15,036 nucleotides of DNA, from NCBI GenBank assembly GCA_964569715.1, contig CAZMUD010000024.1, positions 1 through 15,036 on the forward strand, read 5' to 3'. Shown here piece by piece: positions 1 to 6,611 of this stretch. Position 1 is the first letter of the stretch. Every line of letters begins with the position of its first letter. Origin of the DNA: CAZMUD01 sp964569715. GTDB lineage: Bacteria > Chloroflexota > Dehalococcoidia > Dehalococcoidales > UBA2162. Made by a program: the position numbers and the translations under genes. Under the pieces are notes generated by a model. That model was not told the DNA's origin, ran no database searches, and saw nothing but the letters and a program-made list of their open reading frames with translations.

Positions 1-143
1 AAATAGAGGGACAAAAGGACGCCCGGCCTAGTCCCCGGGTTGGTCGCTTGACCCTTCCGGTAACGGAAGGGCTAGATAAATGGTCACCGTCCTTCCCTTT
101 GGGGAAGGATACAGAACTCGGCTTACAGGTTTACTTGACCCTC
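1..143 (+). ncRNA. rnpB: RNase P RNA, 3' part (class A-like), truncated by window start
   Basis: This is the catalytic RNA of ribonuclease P, which removes the 5' leader of pre-tRNAs. From its first bases the window follows the order of conserved blocks known from the 3' half of the E. coli M1 RNA: an AAATAG block at 1-6, a GGGTTGGTCGCTTGACC segment near 37-53, CTAGATAAATG near 72-82, and the universal P4 3' strand ACAGAACTCGGCTTAC at 111-125. A hairpin-forming pair (CCTTCCC...GGGGAAGGA) sits at about 91-109. The 5' half, including the other strand of P4, lies outside the window. The 3' end near 143 is estimated from the position of the matching end in E. coli and could be off by several bases. 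Confidence 0.9.
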
Positions 144-297
144 TTAGTATCCCTTCTCCGAGGCGAGGAGACAACCTCTCCTTAATCGGGAGAGGGGAGG
201 ATAATTCTTGGAGGGGCTTGCCCTGTACCAGCTACCCTTGATAGATAATGCTTTCATTTTAAATTTAGCCAAAACACTTTAGAGGAGAGTAAGTCCG
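144..297 (+). other. Spacer between rnpB and the S41 protease, with hairpin and candidate promoter
   Basis: No gene is visible. A perfect 7-bp stem (CCTCTCC 175-181 with GGAGAGG 189-195, loop 182-188) lies downstream of rnpB. It has no T-run after it, so it may mark RNA processing or a weak stop rather than an intrinsic terminator. A candidate promoter for the protease is TTGATA (238-243), a 16-bp spacer and TAAATT (260-265). It matches the consensus only moderately. The ribosome binding site GGAG at 284-287 is 10 bases before the ATG at 298. Confidence 0.4.
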
Positions 298-1443
298 ATG
301 TTAAAAACAATAAAAATTGCAATGATAACCCTGTTATTGGTGGTGAGCCTTGCCCTGTCTTTTGGTGCTGGCTGTGCTCTAGTTACTGGAAATCTCTCAG
401 ACACGGAGCAGGGTCTGGATGTTGTGGAGGAAGCCTGGGACATTATTTTCCGGGATTATGTGGACAGGGATAGGCTTGATGCTAGCGCACTGAGACAGGC
501 AGCTATCAAGGGGATGGTGGAGGCACTGGATGACCCCTACACCTCCTACCTGTCTCCTAAGACCTACCAAATGAGATCAAGCAGCTTAGAGGGGAAATTT
601 GAGGGTATTGGAGCTTATGTAGGGATTAGGGATGAGCAGCTAATGATTATTGCTCCCATTCCCGATTCACCAGCGGCTAAGGCAGGTATCAAGGCTGGTG
701 ACATAATTCTGGAAATCGATGGTAGTTCTACCTCAGAGGTGAGTTTGGATGAAGCCGTGCTTCATATCCGCGGACCAAAGGGGACATCAGTCAGGCTTCT
801 TGTTCTTCACCAGGGTGAGACTGAGCCTGAGGAGATTGATATAATTAGAGCTAAAATTGAGGTACCCAGTGTCCGCTTCGAGATGAGAGAAGACATCGCT
901 TATATTAATATCAGCCATTTTACTGAACGCACCAATGAAGAGCTATCCCCGGTGCTGGAGAGCATAGCCCAGGAAGGGGCTACTGGCATTATTCTTGACC
1001 TGCGCAGTAATCCGGGTGGCTTACTGGGGGTAGTGGTTGATGTGGCTAGCCGCTTTTTGAAGGAGGGGGTAGTCGTTTATGTGGTGGATAATCAAGGAAA
1101 GCAGACTTCTTTATCAGTTGAGCCCAATGCTATAACTACTGAGCTGTCCTTGATTGTTTTATCGGATAATTACAGTGCTAGCGGCAGCGAGGTATTGGTT
1201 GGAGCCCTGCAAGACTATGGTCGCGCCACCATTGCTGGCACAAAAACCTATGGCAAGGGCAGTGTTAATACCCTGCACCGGCTTCAAGATGGCTCAGGGT
1301 TATATATTACCACTGCTCGCTGGCTTACCCCGGATGGACGTTTGATTGAAGGAGAGGGGATAGAACCAGACTACCAGCTTGAGCTTGAGGGGGAGGATGC
1401 TATCCAGTGGGCAATAGACTATCTGAAGGGCAACAAAGGATGA
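298..1443 (+). CDS. S41 family C-terminal processing peptidase (CtpA/CtpB type) with PDZ domain
   Basis: A tail-specific serine protease of 381 residues, acting outside the membrane on protein C-termini. Residues 1-26 form a hydrophobic N-terminal signal or anchor (ITLLLVVSLALSFGAG) ending in Cys26. The GAGC context is a poor lipobox because Gly, not Leu/Val, is at -3, so a lipoprotein is possible but unproven. A PDZ domain spans about 97-170 (EGIGAYVGI, SPAAKAGIKAGDIILEIDG). The S41 core follows at about 190-350, with DLRSNPGG at 234-241. The nucleophile is Ser295 in SASGSE, and Lys320 in TYGKGS is exactly 25 residues later, the spacing of the Ser-Lys dyad in Prc and D1 protease. The usual assisting Gln four residues after the Lys is Asn324 here. 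Size and domain order are normal for the family. It stands alone, convergent with def. Confidence 0.93.
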   Translation: MLKTIKIAMITLLLVVSLALSFGAGCALVTGNLSDTEQGLDVVEEAWDIIFRDYVDRDRLDASALRQAAIKGMVEALDDPYTSYLSPKTYQMRSSSLEGKFEGIGAYVGIRDEQLMIIAPIPDSPAAKAGIKAGDIILEIDGSSTSEVSLDEAVLHIRGPKGTSVRLLVLHQGETEPEEIDIIRAKIEVPSVRFEMREDIAYINISHFTERTNEELSPVLESIAQEGATGIILDLRSNPGGLLGVVVDVASRFLKEGVVVYVVDNQGKQTSLSVEPNAITTELSLIVLSDNYSASGSEVLVGALQDYGRATIAGTKTYGKGSVNTLHRLQDGSGLYITTARWLTPDGRLIEGEGIEPDYQLELEGEDAIQWAIDYLKGNKG

Positions 1444-1496
1444 GTCGGTAGCGAAGGTAGACAAAAAGGAGTTTTATAGCGTTGTTATAGTGCTGA

Positions 1497-1982
1497 CTAA
1501 AGCTGAATTTCCTCCGGCTCAATCTTGCGTAGCTTATCCATGCTTTCCAGTCGGTCTATGTAGAGGACTCCATTCAGGTGGTCTATTTCGTGCTCCAGAG
1601 CTTGAGCTAAAAGTTCGTCTGCCTTAATTCGTATCTCCTTCCCGTTTTGGTCACGCCCTTTAGCCGTAACTGAGACGGCACGTTTAACCTCTCCCACATA
1701 GCCAGGAACACTAAGACAGCCCTCGTTTACCAGGCGTTCCCCGCTCCTTCGCACTATCTTAGGATTGATTAGGACTATATCTTCTTGTCCGGGTAGGCCG
1801 ATAACGGCTACTCGCAAGGAAACGCCTACCTGCGGGGCAGCCAACCCTACCCCCGGAGCCGAGTACATTGTCTCAATCATATCGCTTATCAGCTTCTGGA
1901 TTGAGCCATCAATAAACCTGACCCGCTTTGATTTCTGCCGTAGTACTGGGTCGGGTACTACACGAATAGGAATAATTGCCAT
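1497..1982 (-). CDS. def: Peptide deformylase
   Basis: Removes the N-formyl group from nascent proteins in the cytoplasm; a metal hydrolase of 161 residues, a normal bacterial length. All three family motifs are present: GVGLAAPQ (44-51), EGCLS (87-91) and HEIDH (131-135). These give metal ligands Cys89, His131 and His135, with catalytic Glu132. The residue before the third motif is Glu130 where Gln is usual, a mild variation. It is the last gene of the trmD-rplS-priA-def run, 55 bases after priA. fmt, which often follows def, is absent: the next gene is convergent. The ribosome binding site GGAGGAGG (1994-1987 on the minus strand) is strong and well placed, supporting the ATG at 1982. Confidence 0.96.
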   Translation of the reverse strand: MAIIPIRVVPDPVLRQKSKRVRFIDGSIQKLISDMIETMYSAPGVGLAAPQVGVSLRVAVIGLPGQEDIVLINPKIVRRSGERLVNEGCLSVPGYVGEVKRAVSVTAKGRDQNGKEIRIKADELLAQALEHEIDHLNGVLYIDRLESMDKLRKIEPEEIQL

Positions 1983-1986
1983 CTGA

Positions 1987-2003
1987 CCTCCTCCAGTATT
2001 ATA
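1987..2003 (-). promoter_or_regulatory. def ribosome binding site with possible extended -10 element
   Basis: On the minus strand TGGTATAAT (core TATAAT at 2003-1998) precedes GGAGGAGG (1994-1987). The TGn plus TATAAT looks like an extended -10, but no good -35 is seen (best CTGAAC). Transcription starting from it would begin inside the ribosome binding site. The Shine-Dalgarno call is firm; the promoter call is weak. Confidence 0.35.
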
Positions 2004-2037
2004 CCATTATCTAAGGTTCAGTTCAGTATTGTATCTT

Positions 2038-4479
2038 CTACAGCCCTACCGGGTCAATGTCTACTGTCCAGCCTTGAGGAATAGGTATTGGCGATAGGAA
2101 AGCGGATGGCTCAGAGCCGCGAAGTATGAGTTGCCACCGAAACCTGCCCCGTAGCCGATGAATAAATGCCGGTGCCGGTCCAATTACACTGAGGTCGGCT
2201 ATCCCCTTTGAATCTCTCTCCTCAATAAGGAGGCGCTTCATCCTTTCTGCCTCTCTCTGGCAAAGAGCATCGTTAGTATGGGTATAGATAAGGCTAGCCA
2301 GTCGGCTGAAAGGGGGATTGTGAAGCTGGCGTCGGTAGTCAATTTCCTTGTCGTAAAAGAGGGTATAGTCATGTTTAGCTGCTGCCTGAATGGCATAGTG
2401 TTCAGGAGAATAGGTCTGAATGATAGCCTGTCCCCCCAAGGGACCACGCCCGGCTCTCCCCTCCACCTGACTCAGCAGTTGAAAAGTTCTCTCTCCAGCC
2501 CGGAAGTCAGGCAGGTTTAAACCGGTATCAGCACTAACTACTCCCACCAGGGTAACCTGGGGCAAATCCAATCCCTTGGTAATTATCTGTGTGCCAATAA
2601 GAATATCAGCTTGGTGGGCACGGAACTTGTTTAGTATCTCCTGGTGGGAATACTTCCGCCTGGTGGCATCGCTGTCCCAACGCAGCAGCCTGGCTTGGGA
2701 GAAGGTATAACTTGCTTCCTGCTCTAATTTCTGGGTGCCAACGCCCAGAAACTTTATCCGCCGACTCAAGCACCGGGGACAAAGCTGAGGGACTGGTATT
2801 CTGTAGTTGCACTGGTGGCAGACTAAAGTATCTTCAGCCAGATGGTAGGTAAGCGCAACCTCACAGCGCCGGCAGCGGAGGACAAAGCCACAATTACGGC
2901 ACTGAATAAAGGTGGCGGCTCCCCTTCGGTTAAGAAATAGAATCACCTGCTCCCCACCGGCTACAGCTTTAGCTATAGCTCGAGACAGAGAGCGGCTGAA
3001 AAGGCTCCTGTTCCCTGCCTTAAGCTCCTCCCTTAAATCTACTACCTCAACCCGGGGTAGGGGTGAACTCTCGCTGGGGGTAACCCGTTCAGGGAGCCGA
3101 AGCAGGTGATAGTCTCCCCTTTGAGCATGATAGAAGGTCGCTACATCAGGGGTGGCACTGCCTAGAACAACTACCGCTCCGGTTAATTCAGCTAGCTTAA
3201 TAGCTACATCACGAGTGTGGTAGCGTGGTGATTTATCGTGCTGCTTGTAGGTCCATTCATGCTCCTCGTCAATAACTATAAGGCCCAGGTCAGGTTGAGG
3301 AGCAAAAATAGCACTCCTGGGACCAATGACTACGTCAAATTCTCCGTTTCTTATTCGCTGCCACTCATCAAATTGCTCACCCAGGGAGAGCTGGCTGTGA
3401 AGGATAGCTACCTTGCCGGGAAAGCGTGAGGCGAATCGCTCTATAGTCTGGGGAGTAAGGGCAATTTCTGGAACCAGAACAATACCTCGCTTGCCCAGCC
3501 TCACTGCTTCAGCTAGCGCCTGCAGGTAAATCTCTGTCTTGCCGCTTCCGGTAACCCCATGAAGCAGGAAAACATTTGGATGCTCATTTACCTTTACCTT
3601 TTGTTTCAAGCTTTGGCTAATAGACCGGAAGGCTGATTCTTGGGCAGCGGTAAGAGTCAGCGGGTAAGATGGGGTTATATCCTGGGAGGAAAGGGGGTCG
3701 CGCCTTACTTCAATTGACTGAACTATGACTAAACCCTTATTGGCCAGGGCATCAGTCACTGCTTTATTACTTTTAACCCTCTGCCTGGCTTCCCTCAGTG
3801 GAACCGGTTTGGACTGCTGAGCCAGGAAGTCAAGAAGAGCCGCCTGTTTGTTGGCTCCTTTTTTTTGCAGTCTGGCTGCTTCCTGTAGAGCTTCATCAGC
3901 CTCAATTGCCAGGCTGAGATAGGGTTCCTCCTTTGGGCTTACCCTAATCGGTTCTAGCTCATAGCTTCTTACAGCTAACCCTCGTCTTACCAGTTGTGAA
4001 ACGATGGCTTGAGCTTTTTTCTTGCCTAAAATCCCCTCTAGCTGCCTCAGGCTTACTTTGCCTTGCCTCTGGACTAGTTCCAGAGCCTGTCTTTGTTTTG
4101 GGGGAAGAGAAGATAAGTCAAGGTCATTGAGGGTTGAGGGGATGGAGATAAAAGTGAGAGCCTTCCGCTCAAACCCTGGCGTCAGCATTAAAGCTACGGC
4201 GTCAAAGAGGGGCGATAGATAGTGCTGGCTTATCCAGTAGGCCAGCGATACATAGGCTGGGGATAATACCGGGCGGGGCTCAATAAGGCCAGCTATTTCC
4301 TTGGTTTCTTCCACCGCGGGGTAATCGCTTAGCTCTAAAACGATACCCTGAAGGAGCTTCTCGCCAAAAGGCACCCATACCGCTTGCCCCACATTGATGC
4401 TCAGACCAGAGGGTATAGCATAGCTGAATGTCTGGCGCTGTGCTACTGGCGAATTTACACAAACCTCGGCATACCTCAT
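2038..4479 (-). CDS. priA: Primosomal replication restart helicase PriA
   Basis: A 3'-5' superfamily 2 DNA helicase that recognises stalled forks and reloads the replicative helicase. The 813 residues carry an N-terminal 3'-DNA-binding domain (about 1-100, starting YAEVCVNSPV), a divergent winged-helix region (about 120-260), Walker A GVTGSGKT (308-315) and DEEH Walker B (404-407). Next come the SAT motif (441-443) and a zinc-binding insert with eight cysteines in four CxxC pairs (Cys527/530, 536/539, 554/557, 567/570). The later helicase motifs include GTQIITKGLDLP (629-640) and QVEGRAGRG (671-679). All catalytic and zinc residues are intact. The ATG at 4479 has GGAG (4489-4486) six bases upstream. 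It lies between rplS and def on the same strand, 92 bases from rplS, and is probably co-transcribed. Confidence 0.97.
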   Translation of the reverse strand: MRYAEVCVNSPVAQRQTFSYAIPSGLSINVGQAVWVPFGEKLLQGIVLELSDYPAVEETKEIAGLIEPRPVLSPAYVSLAYWISQHYLSPLFDAVALMLTPGFERKALTFISIPSTLNDLDLSSLPPKQRQALELVQRQGKVSLRQLEGILGKKKAQAIVSQLVRRGLAVRSYELEPIRVSPKEEPYLSLAIEADEALQEAARLQKKGANKQAALLDFLAQQSKPVPLREARQRVKSNKAVTDALANKGLVIVQSIEVRRDPLSSQDITPSYPLTLTAAQESAFRSISQSLKQKVKVNEHPNVFLLHGVTGSGKTEIYLQALAEAVRLGKRGIVLVPEIALTPQTIERFASRFPGKVAILHSQLSLGEQFDEWQRIRNGEFDVVIGPRSAIFAPQPDLGLIVIDEEHEWTYKQHDKSPRYHTRDVAIKLAELTGAVVVLGSATPDVATFYHAQRGDYHLLRLPERVTPSESSPLPRVEVVDLREELKAGNRSLFSRSLSRAIAKAVAGGEQVILFLNRRGAATFIQCRNCGFVLRCRRCEVALTYHLAEDTLVCHQCNYRIPVPQLCPRCLSRRIKFLGVGTQKLEQEASYTFSQARLLRWDSDATRRKYSHQEILNKFRAHQADILIGTQIITKGLDLPQVTLVGVVSADTGLNLPDFRAGERTFQLLSQVEGRAGRGPLGGQAIIQTYSPEHYAIQAAAKHDYTLFYDKEIDYRRQLHNPPFSRLASLIYTHTNDALCQREAERMKRLLIEERDSKGIADLSVIGPAPAFIHRLRGRFRWQLILRGSEPSAFLSPIPIPQGWTVDIDPVGL

Positions 4480-4485
4480 GCTATG

Positions 4486-4568
4486 CTCCAGCGAAGTAGC
4501 TCTTTCTGTACTTTAAGTGAAGTATGCTTAGTTTAAAAACCTTTCTCTACTCCAGCGAGGCAACTCTT
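4486..4568 (-). repeat. Imperfect 19-bp direct repeat in the rplS-priA spacer, including the priA ribosome binding site
   Basis: Copies at 4486-4504 and 4550-4568 share 16 of 19 bases (CTCCAGCGA, then one, two or three changes, then CTCTT), 64 bases apart. On the minus strand each contains GCTGGAG. In the copy next to priA this GGAG is the ribosome binding site. The other copy, just after the rplS stop, has no start codon behind it. This may be the remnant of a small duplication of the gene junction. Confidence 0.5.
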
Positions 4569-4571
4569 AGT

Positions 4572-5105
4572 CTAATCTTGCTCTTGTTCCAGCTTCGGCG
4601 CTTCCTCTGGTTCCTGTTCCGATTCTTGCTCTTTTTCCAACTTTGGTGCTTCCTCTGGTTCCTGTTCTGGCTCTAGCTCTGGTGCTTGTTCCAGCTTTCG
4701 TGCTTTTTCTCGTTCCCGTTCCAACTTTCGTGCTTCTTCTCGTTCCTGTTCTAACTCTTGCGTGCTTAATCGTCTTTCCTTAATACGGGACGCCTTAGCA
4801 CTGAGCCCACGCAGGTAGTAAAGCTTAGCCCGGCGTGTTTTCCCGTGCCTTATTACGTCCACCTTTTCCACACGCGGTGAATACAGCGGAAAGGTGCGCT
4901 CTACACCTACACCATAGGTAACCCGCCTCACCGTAAAGCTAGAGCCAGCTCCGCAATTTCTTACCTTGATTACTACTCCTTGAAATGCCTGGGTGCGCTC
5001 TTTATCTCCCTCCACCACCTTGAAACTGACTTTTATCGTGTCACCAGGAGCAAAAGCCGGGATGCTGGAATTTGATTTGACTTCAACAAGTGATGCGATA
5101 TTCAT
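4572..5105 (-). CDS. rplS: Ribosomal protein L19 with long acidic, repetitive C-terminal tail
   Basis: L19 sits at the interface of the two ribosomal subunits. The L19 core is residues 1-113, with typical blocks PAFAPGDTIKVSFKVVEGDKERTQAFQG (from 16 on), FTVRRVTYGVGVERTFPLYSP (57-77) and the KTRRAKLYYLRG stretch (89-100). The family usually ends at about 115 residues. This protein continues for about 64 more, composed almost only of Glu, Gln, Lys, Arg, Pro, Ala and Leu, with repeats such as EEAPKLE and ARKLE. The tail is probably a charged helix or disordered. The DNA under it is tandemly repeated (48- and 30-base units). The frame is open to a normal TAG. The ribosome binding site GGGAG (5119-5115) lies nine bases before the ATG. 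It is 52 bases downstream of trmD, a conserved pairing. Confidence 0.96.
   Translation of the reverse strand: MNIASLVEVKSNSSIPAFAPGDTIKVSFKVVEGDKERTQAFQGVVIKVRNCGAGSSFTVRRVTYGVGVERTFPLYSPRVEKVDVIRHGKTRRAKLYYLRGLSAKASRIKERRLSTQELEQEREEARKLEREREKARKLEQAPELEPEQEPEEAPKLEKEQESEQEPEEAPKLEQEQD
4576..4750 (-). repeat. In-frame tandem repeats encoding the L19 tail
   Basis: Two 48-base units (4576-4623 and 4624-4671) match at about 41 of 48 positions and encode 16-residue repeats around EQEPEEAPKLE. Further upstream in the gene a 30-base unit recurs (ccagctttcg at 4691, ccaactttcg at 4721) and encodes 10-residue ARKLE repeats. All periods are multiples of three, so copy number can change without breaking the frame. 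Confidence 0.85.
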
Positions 5106-5157
5106 TCGAAAATACTCCCTATGTATTTATTAGGATTGTTTCAATCTGTTTCTTAAA

Positions 5158-5916
5158 CTACCTTCTCTCCAAACTTGGCTTGGCTTTGTTTAATAACTGC
5201 TTTTCCTCCGAACTTAGCTTGGCTTTGTCTAATAACTCTGGGCGGCGCTTCAGAGTGCGGATGATTGCCTGCTGGCGGTGCCACTTAGCTACTTGGGCAT
5301 GATTTCCTGAAAGTAAAATTTCAGGTACCGCTTGCCCTCTATACACTGGGGGACGTGTGTATTGAGGGTGTTCTAGCAGCCCGGTAGCATGGGAATCATC
5401 TATTGCCGAAGCTGCTGAACCGAGAACCCCGGGCACCAACCTGACTATAGCATCGGCTACCACCATAGCCGCTAACTCACCACCACTAAGAACATAATCG
5501 CCGATACTAATTTCATCAGTTACTAGATGCTCACGTACCCGCTCATCAACCCCTTCATAGTGACCACAAATAAGAATGAGATGGCTATGTTTTGATAGCT
5601 CTAGGGCAATTTGTTGAGAAAAAAGACGACCCTGCGGGGTAAGCAGAATAATTGGCACCCCATTAGTCTCTTCTTTAAGGGATATATCTGATTTTATTGC
5701 CTCTACAGCCTCAAAAATAGGTTCTGGCTTGAGCACCATGCCGGCTCCGCCCCCGTAAGGATAGTCATCAACAGTGTGATGTTTATCATGGGTATAGTCT
5801 CGAATATTACAGATGTTAATCTCAACCAGCTTACGGTCGATAGCCCGCTTGAAAATGCCAGCGCTAAGTGGGCTCTGAAACATCTGGGGAAACAGGGTCA
5901 AAATATCAATTTGCAC
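5158..5916 (-). CDS. trmD: tRNA (guanine-37-N1)-methyltransferase
   Basis: Transfers a methyl group from S-adenosylmethionine to G37 of tRNAs, preventing +1 frameshifting. The N-terminus QIDILTLFPQMF, YPYGGGAGMVLKPEP (52-66), LICGHYEGVDERV (115-127) and ISIGDYVLSGGE (136-147) form the trefoil-knot SAM site. IDDSHATGLLEHPQYTRPP (172-190) holds the catalytic Asp region. The start is GTG at 5916, fixed by the canonical first residues. No Shine-Dalgarno sequence is visible upstream, and two overlapping TAGAAT -10-like hexamers (5929-5919) end three bases before it, so a leaderless or near-leaderless mRNA is possible. Length is 252. The last 25 residues are a tandem pair (LLDKAKLSSEEKQ 228-240, LLNKAKPSLERR 241-252) beyond the usual fold. 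It is the first gene of the minus-strand run. Confidence 0.97.
   Translation of the reverse strand: MQIDILTLFPQMFQSPLSAGIFKRAIDRKLVEINICNIRDYTHDKHHTVDDYPYGGGAGMVLKPEPIFEAVEAIKSDISLKEETNGVPIILLTPQGRLFSQQIALELSKHSHLILICGHYEGVDERVREHLVTDEISIGDYVLSGGELAAMVVADAIVRLVPGVLGSAASAIDDSHATGLLEHPQYTRPPVYRGQAVPEILLSGNHAQVAKWHRQQAIIRTLKRRPELLDKAKLSSEEKQLLNKAKPSLERR
5172..5238 (-). repeat. 39-base tandem duplication at the 3' end of trmD
   Basis: Bases 5172-5199 and 5211-5238 match at 25 of 28 positions with a 39-base period. The unit equals 13 codons and explains the repeated LLDKAK/LLNKAK ending of TrmD. Confidence 0.85.
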
Positions 5917-5937
5917 AGATTCTATTCTAACACATAT

Positions 5938-5970
5938 AAGGGTTGCTGAAAAAGCCCTTTACGTTTTTTT
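5938..5970 (+). terminator. Hairpin plus T-run in the trmD-mraZ divergent region
   Basis: A 7-bp stem AAGGGTT (5938-5944) pairs with AGCCCTT (5953-5959; one T-G pair), followed after four bases by seven T at 5964-5970. The order stem then T-run reads on the + strand, but no + gene lies upstream. It would stop transcripts antisense to trmD entering the mraZ region. A second small hairpin (CAGC-CCCC-GCTG, 6005-6016) lies downstream without a T-run. Confidence 0.4.
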
Positions 5971-6095
5971 CTTTGGCCCATCTAATCTACCACCTGCCCG
6001 CTTTCAGCCCCCGCTGGAAAACAATGTATTTCGGTGAAATCACTACTAAATTACATAAAAAATTTGCAATTTTGAAAAAATTTATGAAAAAGGAC

Positions 6096-6124
6096 TTGAC
6101 AAATTAAAAATTGTGTTGCAAAAT
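6096..6124 (+). promoter_or_regulatory. mraZ promoter (sigma70 type)
   Basis: A perfect -35 TTGACA (6096-6101) is followed by a 17-bp spacer and CAAAAT (6119-6124) as -10. The 60 bases before it are strongly A/T-rich (runs of A and T from 6045), resembling an UP element. Transcription would start near 6131, inside the MraZ box array. Confidence 0.75.
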
Positions 6125-6158
6125 GGTAGAATATGGTGAATAATGGTAAGCAGTGGTA
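6124..6158 (+). promoter_or_regulatory. MraZ operator: four TGGTR boxes at 10-bp spacing
   Basis: TGGTA (6124), TGGTG (6134), TGGTA (6144) and TGGTA (6154) recur at exactly 10-bp intervals immediately downstream of the -35/-10 pair and 28 bases before the mraZ ATG. MraZ proteins are known to bind direct repeats one helical turn apart upstream of their own gene (TGGGN boxes in E. coli). The array overlaps the end of the -10 and the expected transcription start, suiting autorepression. The box sequence TGGTR differs from the E. coli TGGG. Confidence 0.85.
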
Positions 6159-6185
6159 AGCTAGACCATACTTGGAGAGTTAAAA

Positions 6186-6611
6186 ATGTTCCTGGGTGAA
6201 TTTGAATATAAGATTGATGAGAAGGGCAGGGTGCCTATCCCGCCTAAGTACAGGAGAGAACTAAGGGAGGGAGTGATACTATCGCTAGGGGTAGAGAGGT
6301 GCATTGATGTCTATACCCTGGCTGAGTGGAAAAAGGTGGCGGCTACTCTGACTGCCGGTCCACTCGCACGTAGCAAGTTGAGAAGGCTAAATCGAGCTAT
6401 TTTTGCTACCGCCTTTAGTCTTAATATTGATGGGCAGGGGAGAATAGCCCTGCCTGTTCCATTACGAGAGTATGCTGGGATTGAGGATGAAGTAATTATA
6501 ACTGGAGCCAATACTTATCTTGAACTGTGGAACAAGGAGCAGTGGGAATCGGAGAAGGCTACTAGTCAGGAACAAGCCTGGCAAATTATAGAAAGCCTAG
6601 AGCAGCATTGA
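6186..6611 (+). CDS. mraZ: Transcriptional regulator MraZ
   Basis: A DNA-binding ring-forming regulator of the division cluster, 141 residues, the normal length. It contains two SpoVT/AbrB-like halves. The first is MFLGEFEYKIDEKGRVPIP (1-19, with Asp11 and the KGR at 13-15) and the second is FSLNIDGQGRIALP (77-90, with the QGR at 84-86). Both conserved D-x-x-GR motifs are intact. The ATG is supported by GGAGAG at 6174-6179. It is the first gene of mraZ-rsmH-ftsA-ftsZ and most likely controls it through the four-box operator upstream. Its stop overlaps the rsmH start (TGATG). Confidence 0.96.
   Translation: MFLGEFEYKIDEKGRVPIPPKYRRELREGVILSLGVERCIDVYTLAEWKKVAATLTAGPLARSKLRRLNRAIFATAFSLNIDGQGRIALPVPLREYAGIEDEVIITGANTYLELWNKEQWESEKATSQEQAWQIIESLEQH

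Noticed and set aside
175..195. Intrinsic terminator for rnpB
   Set aside because: The stem is good but no T-run follows, so it is mentioned only as a hairpin in the spacer.
5940..5957. GGGTTGCTGAAAAAGCCC resembling an insertion-sequence terminal repeat
   Set aside because: No second end, transposase fragment or target duplication is visible; a hairpin with a T-run explains it better.
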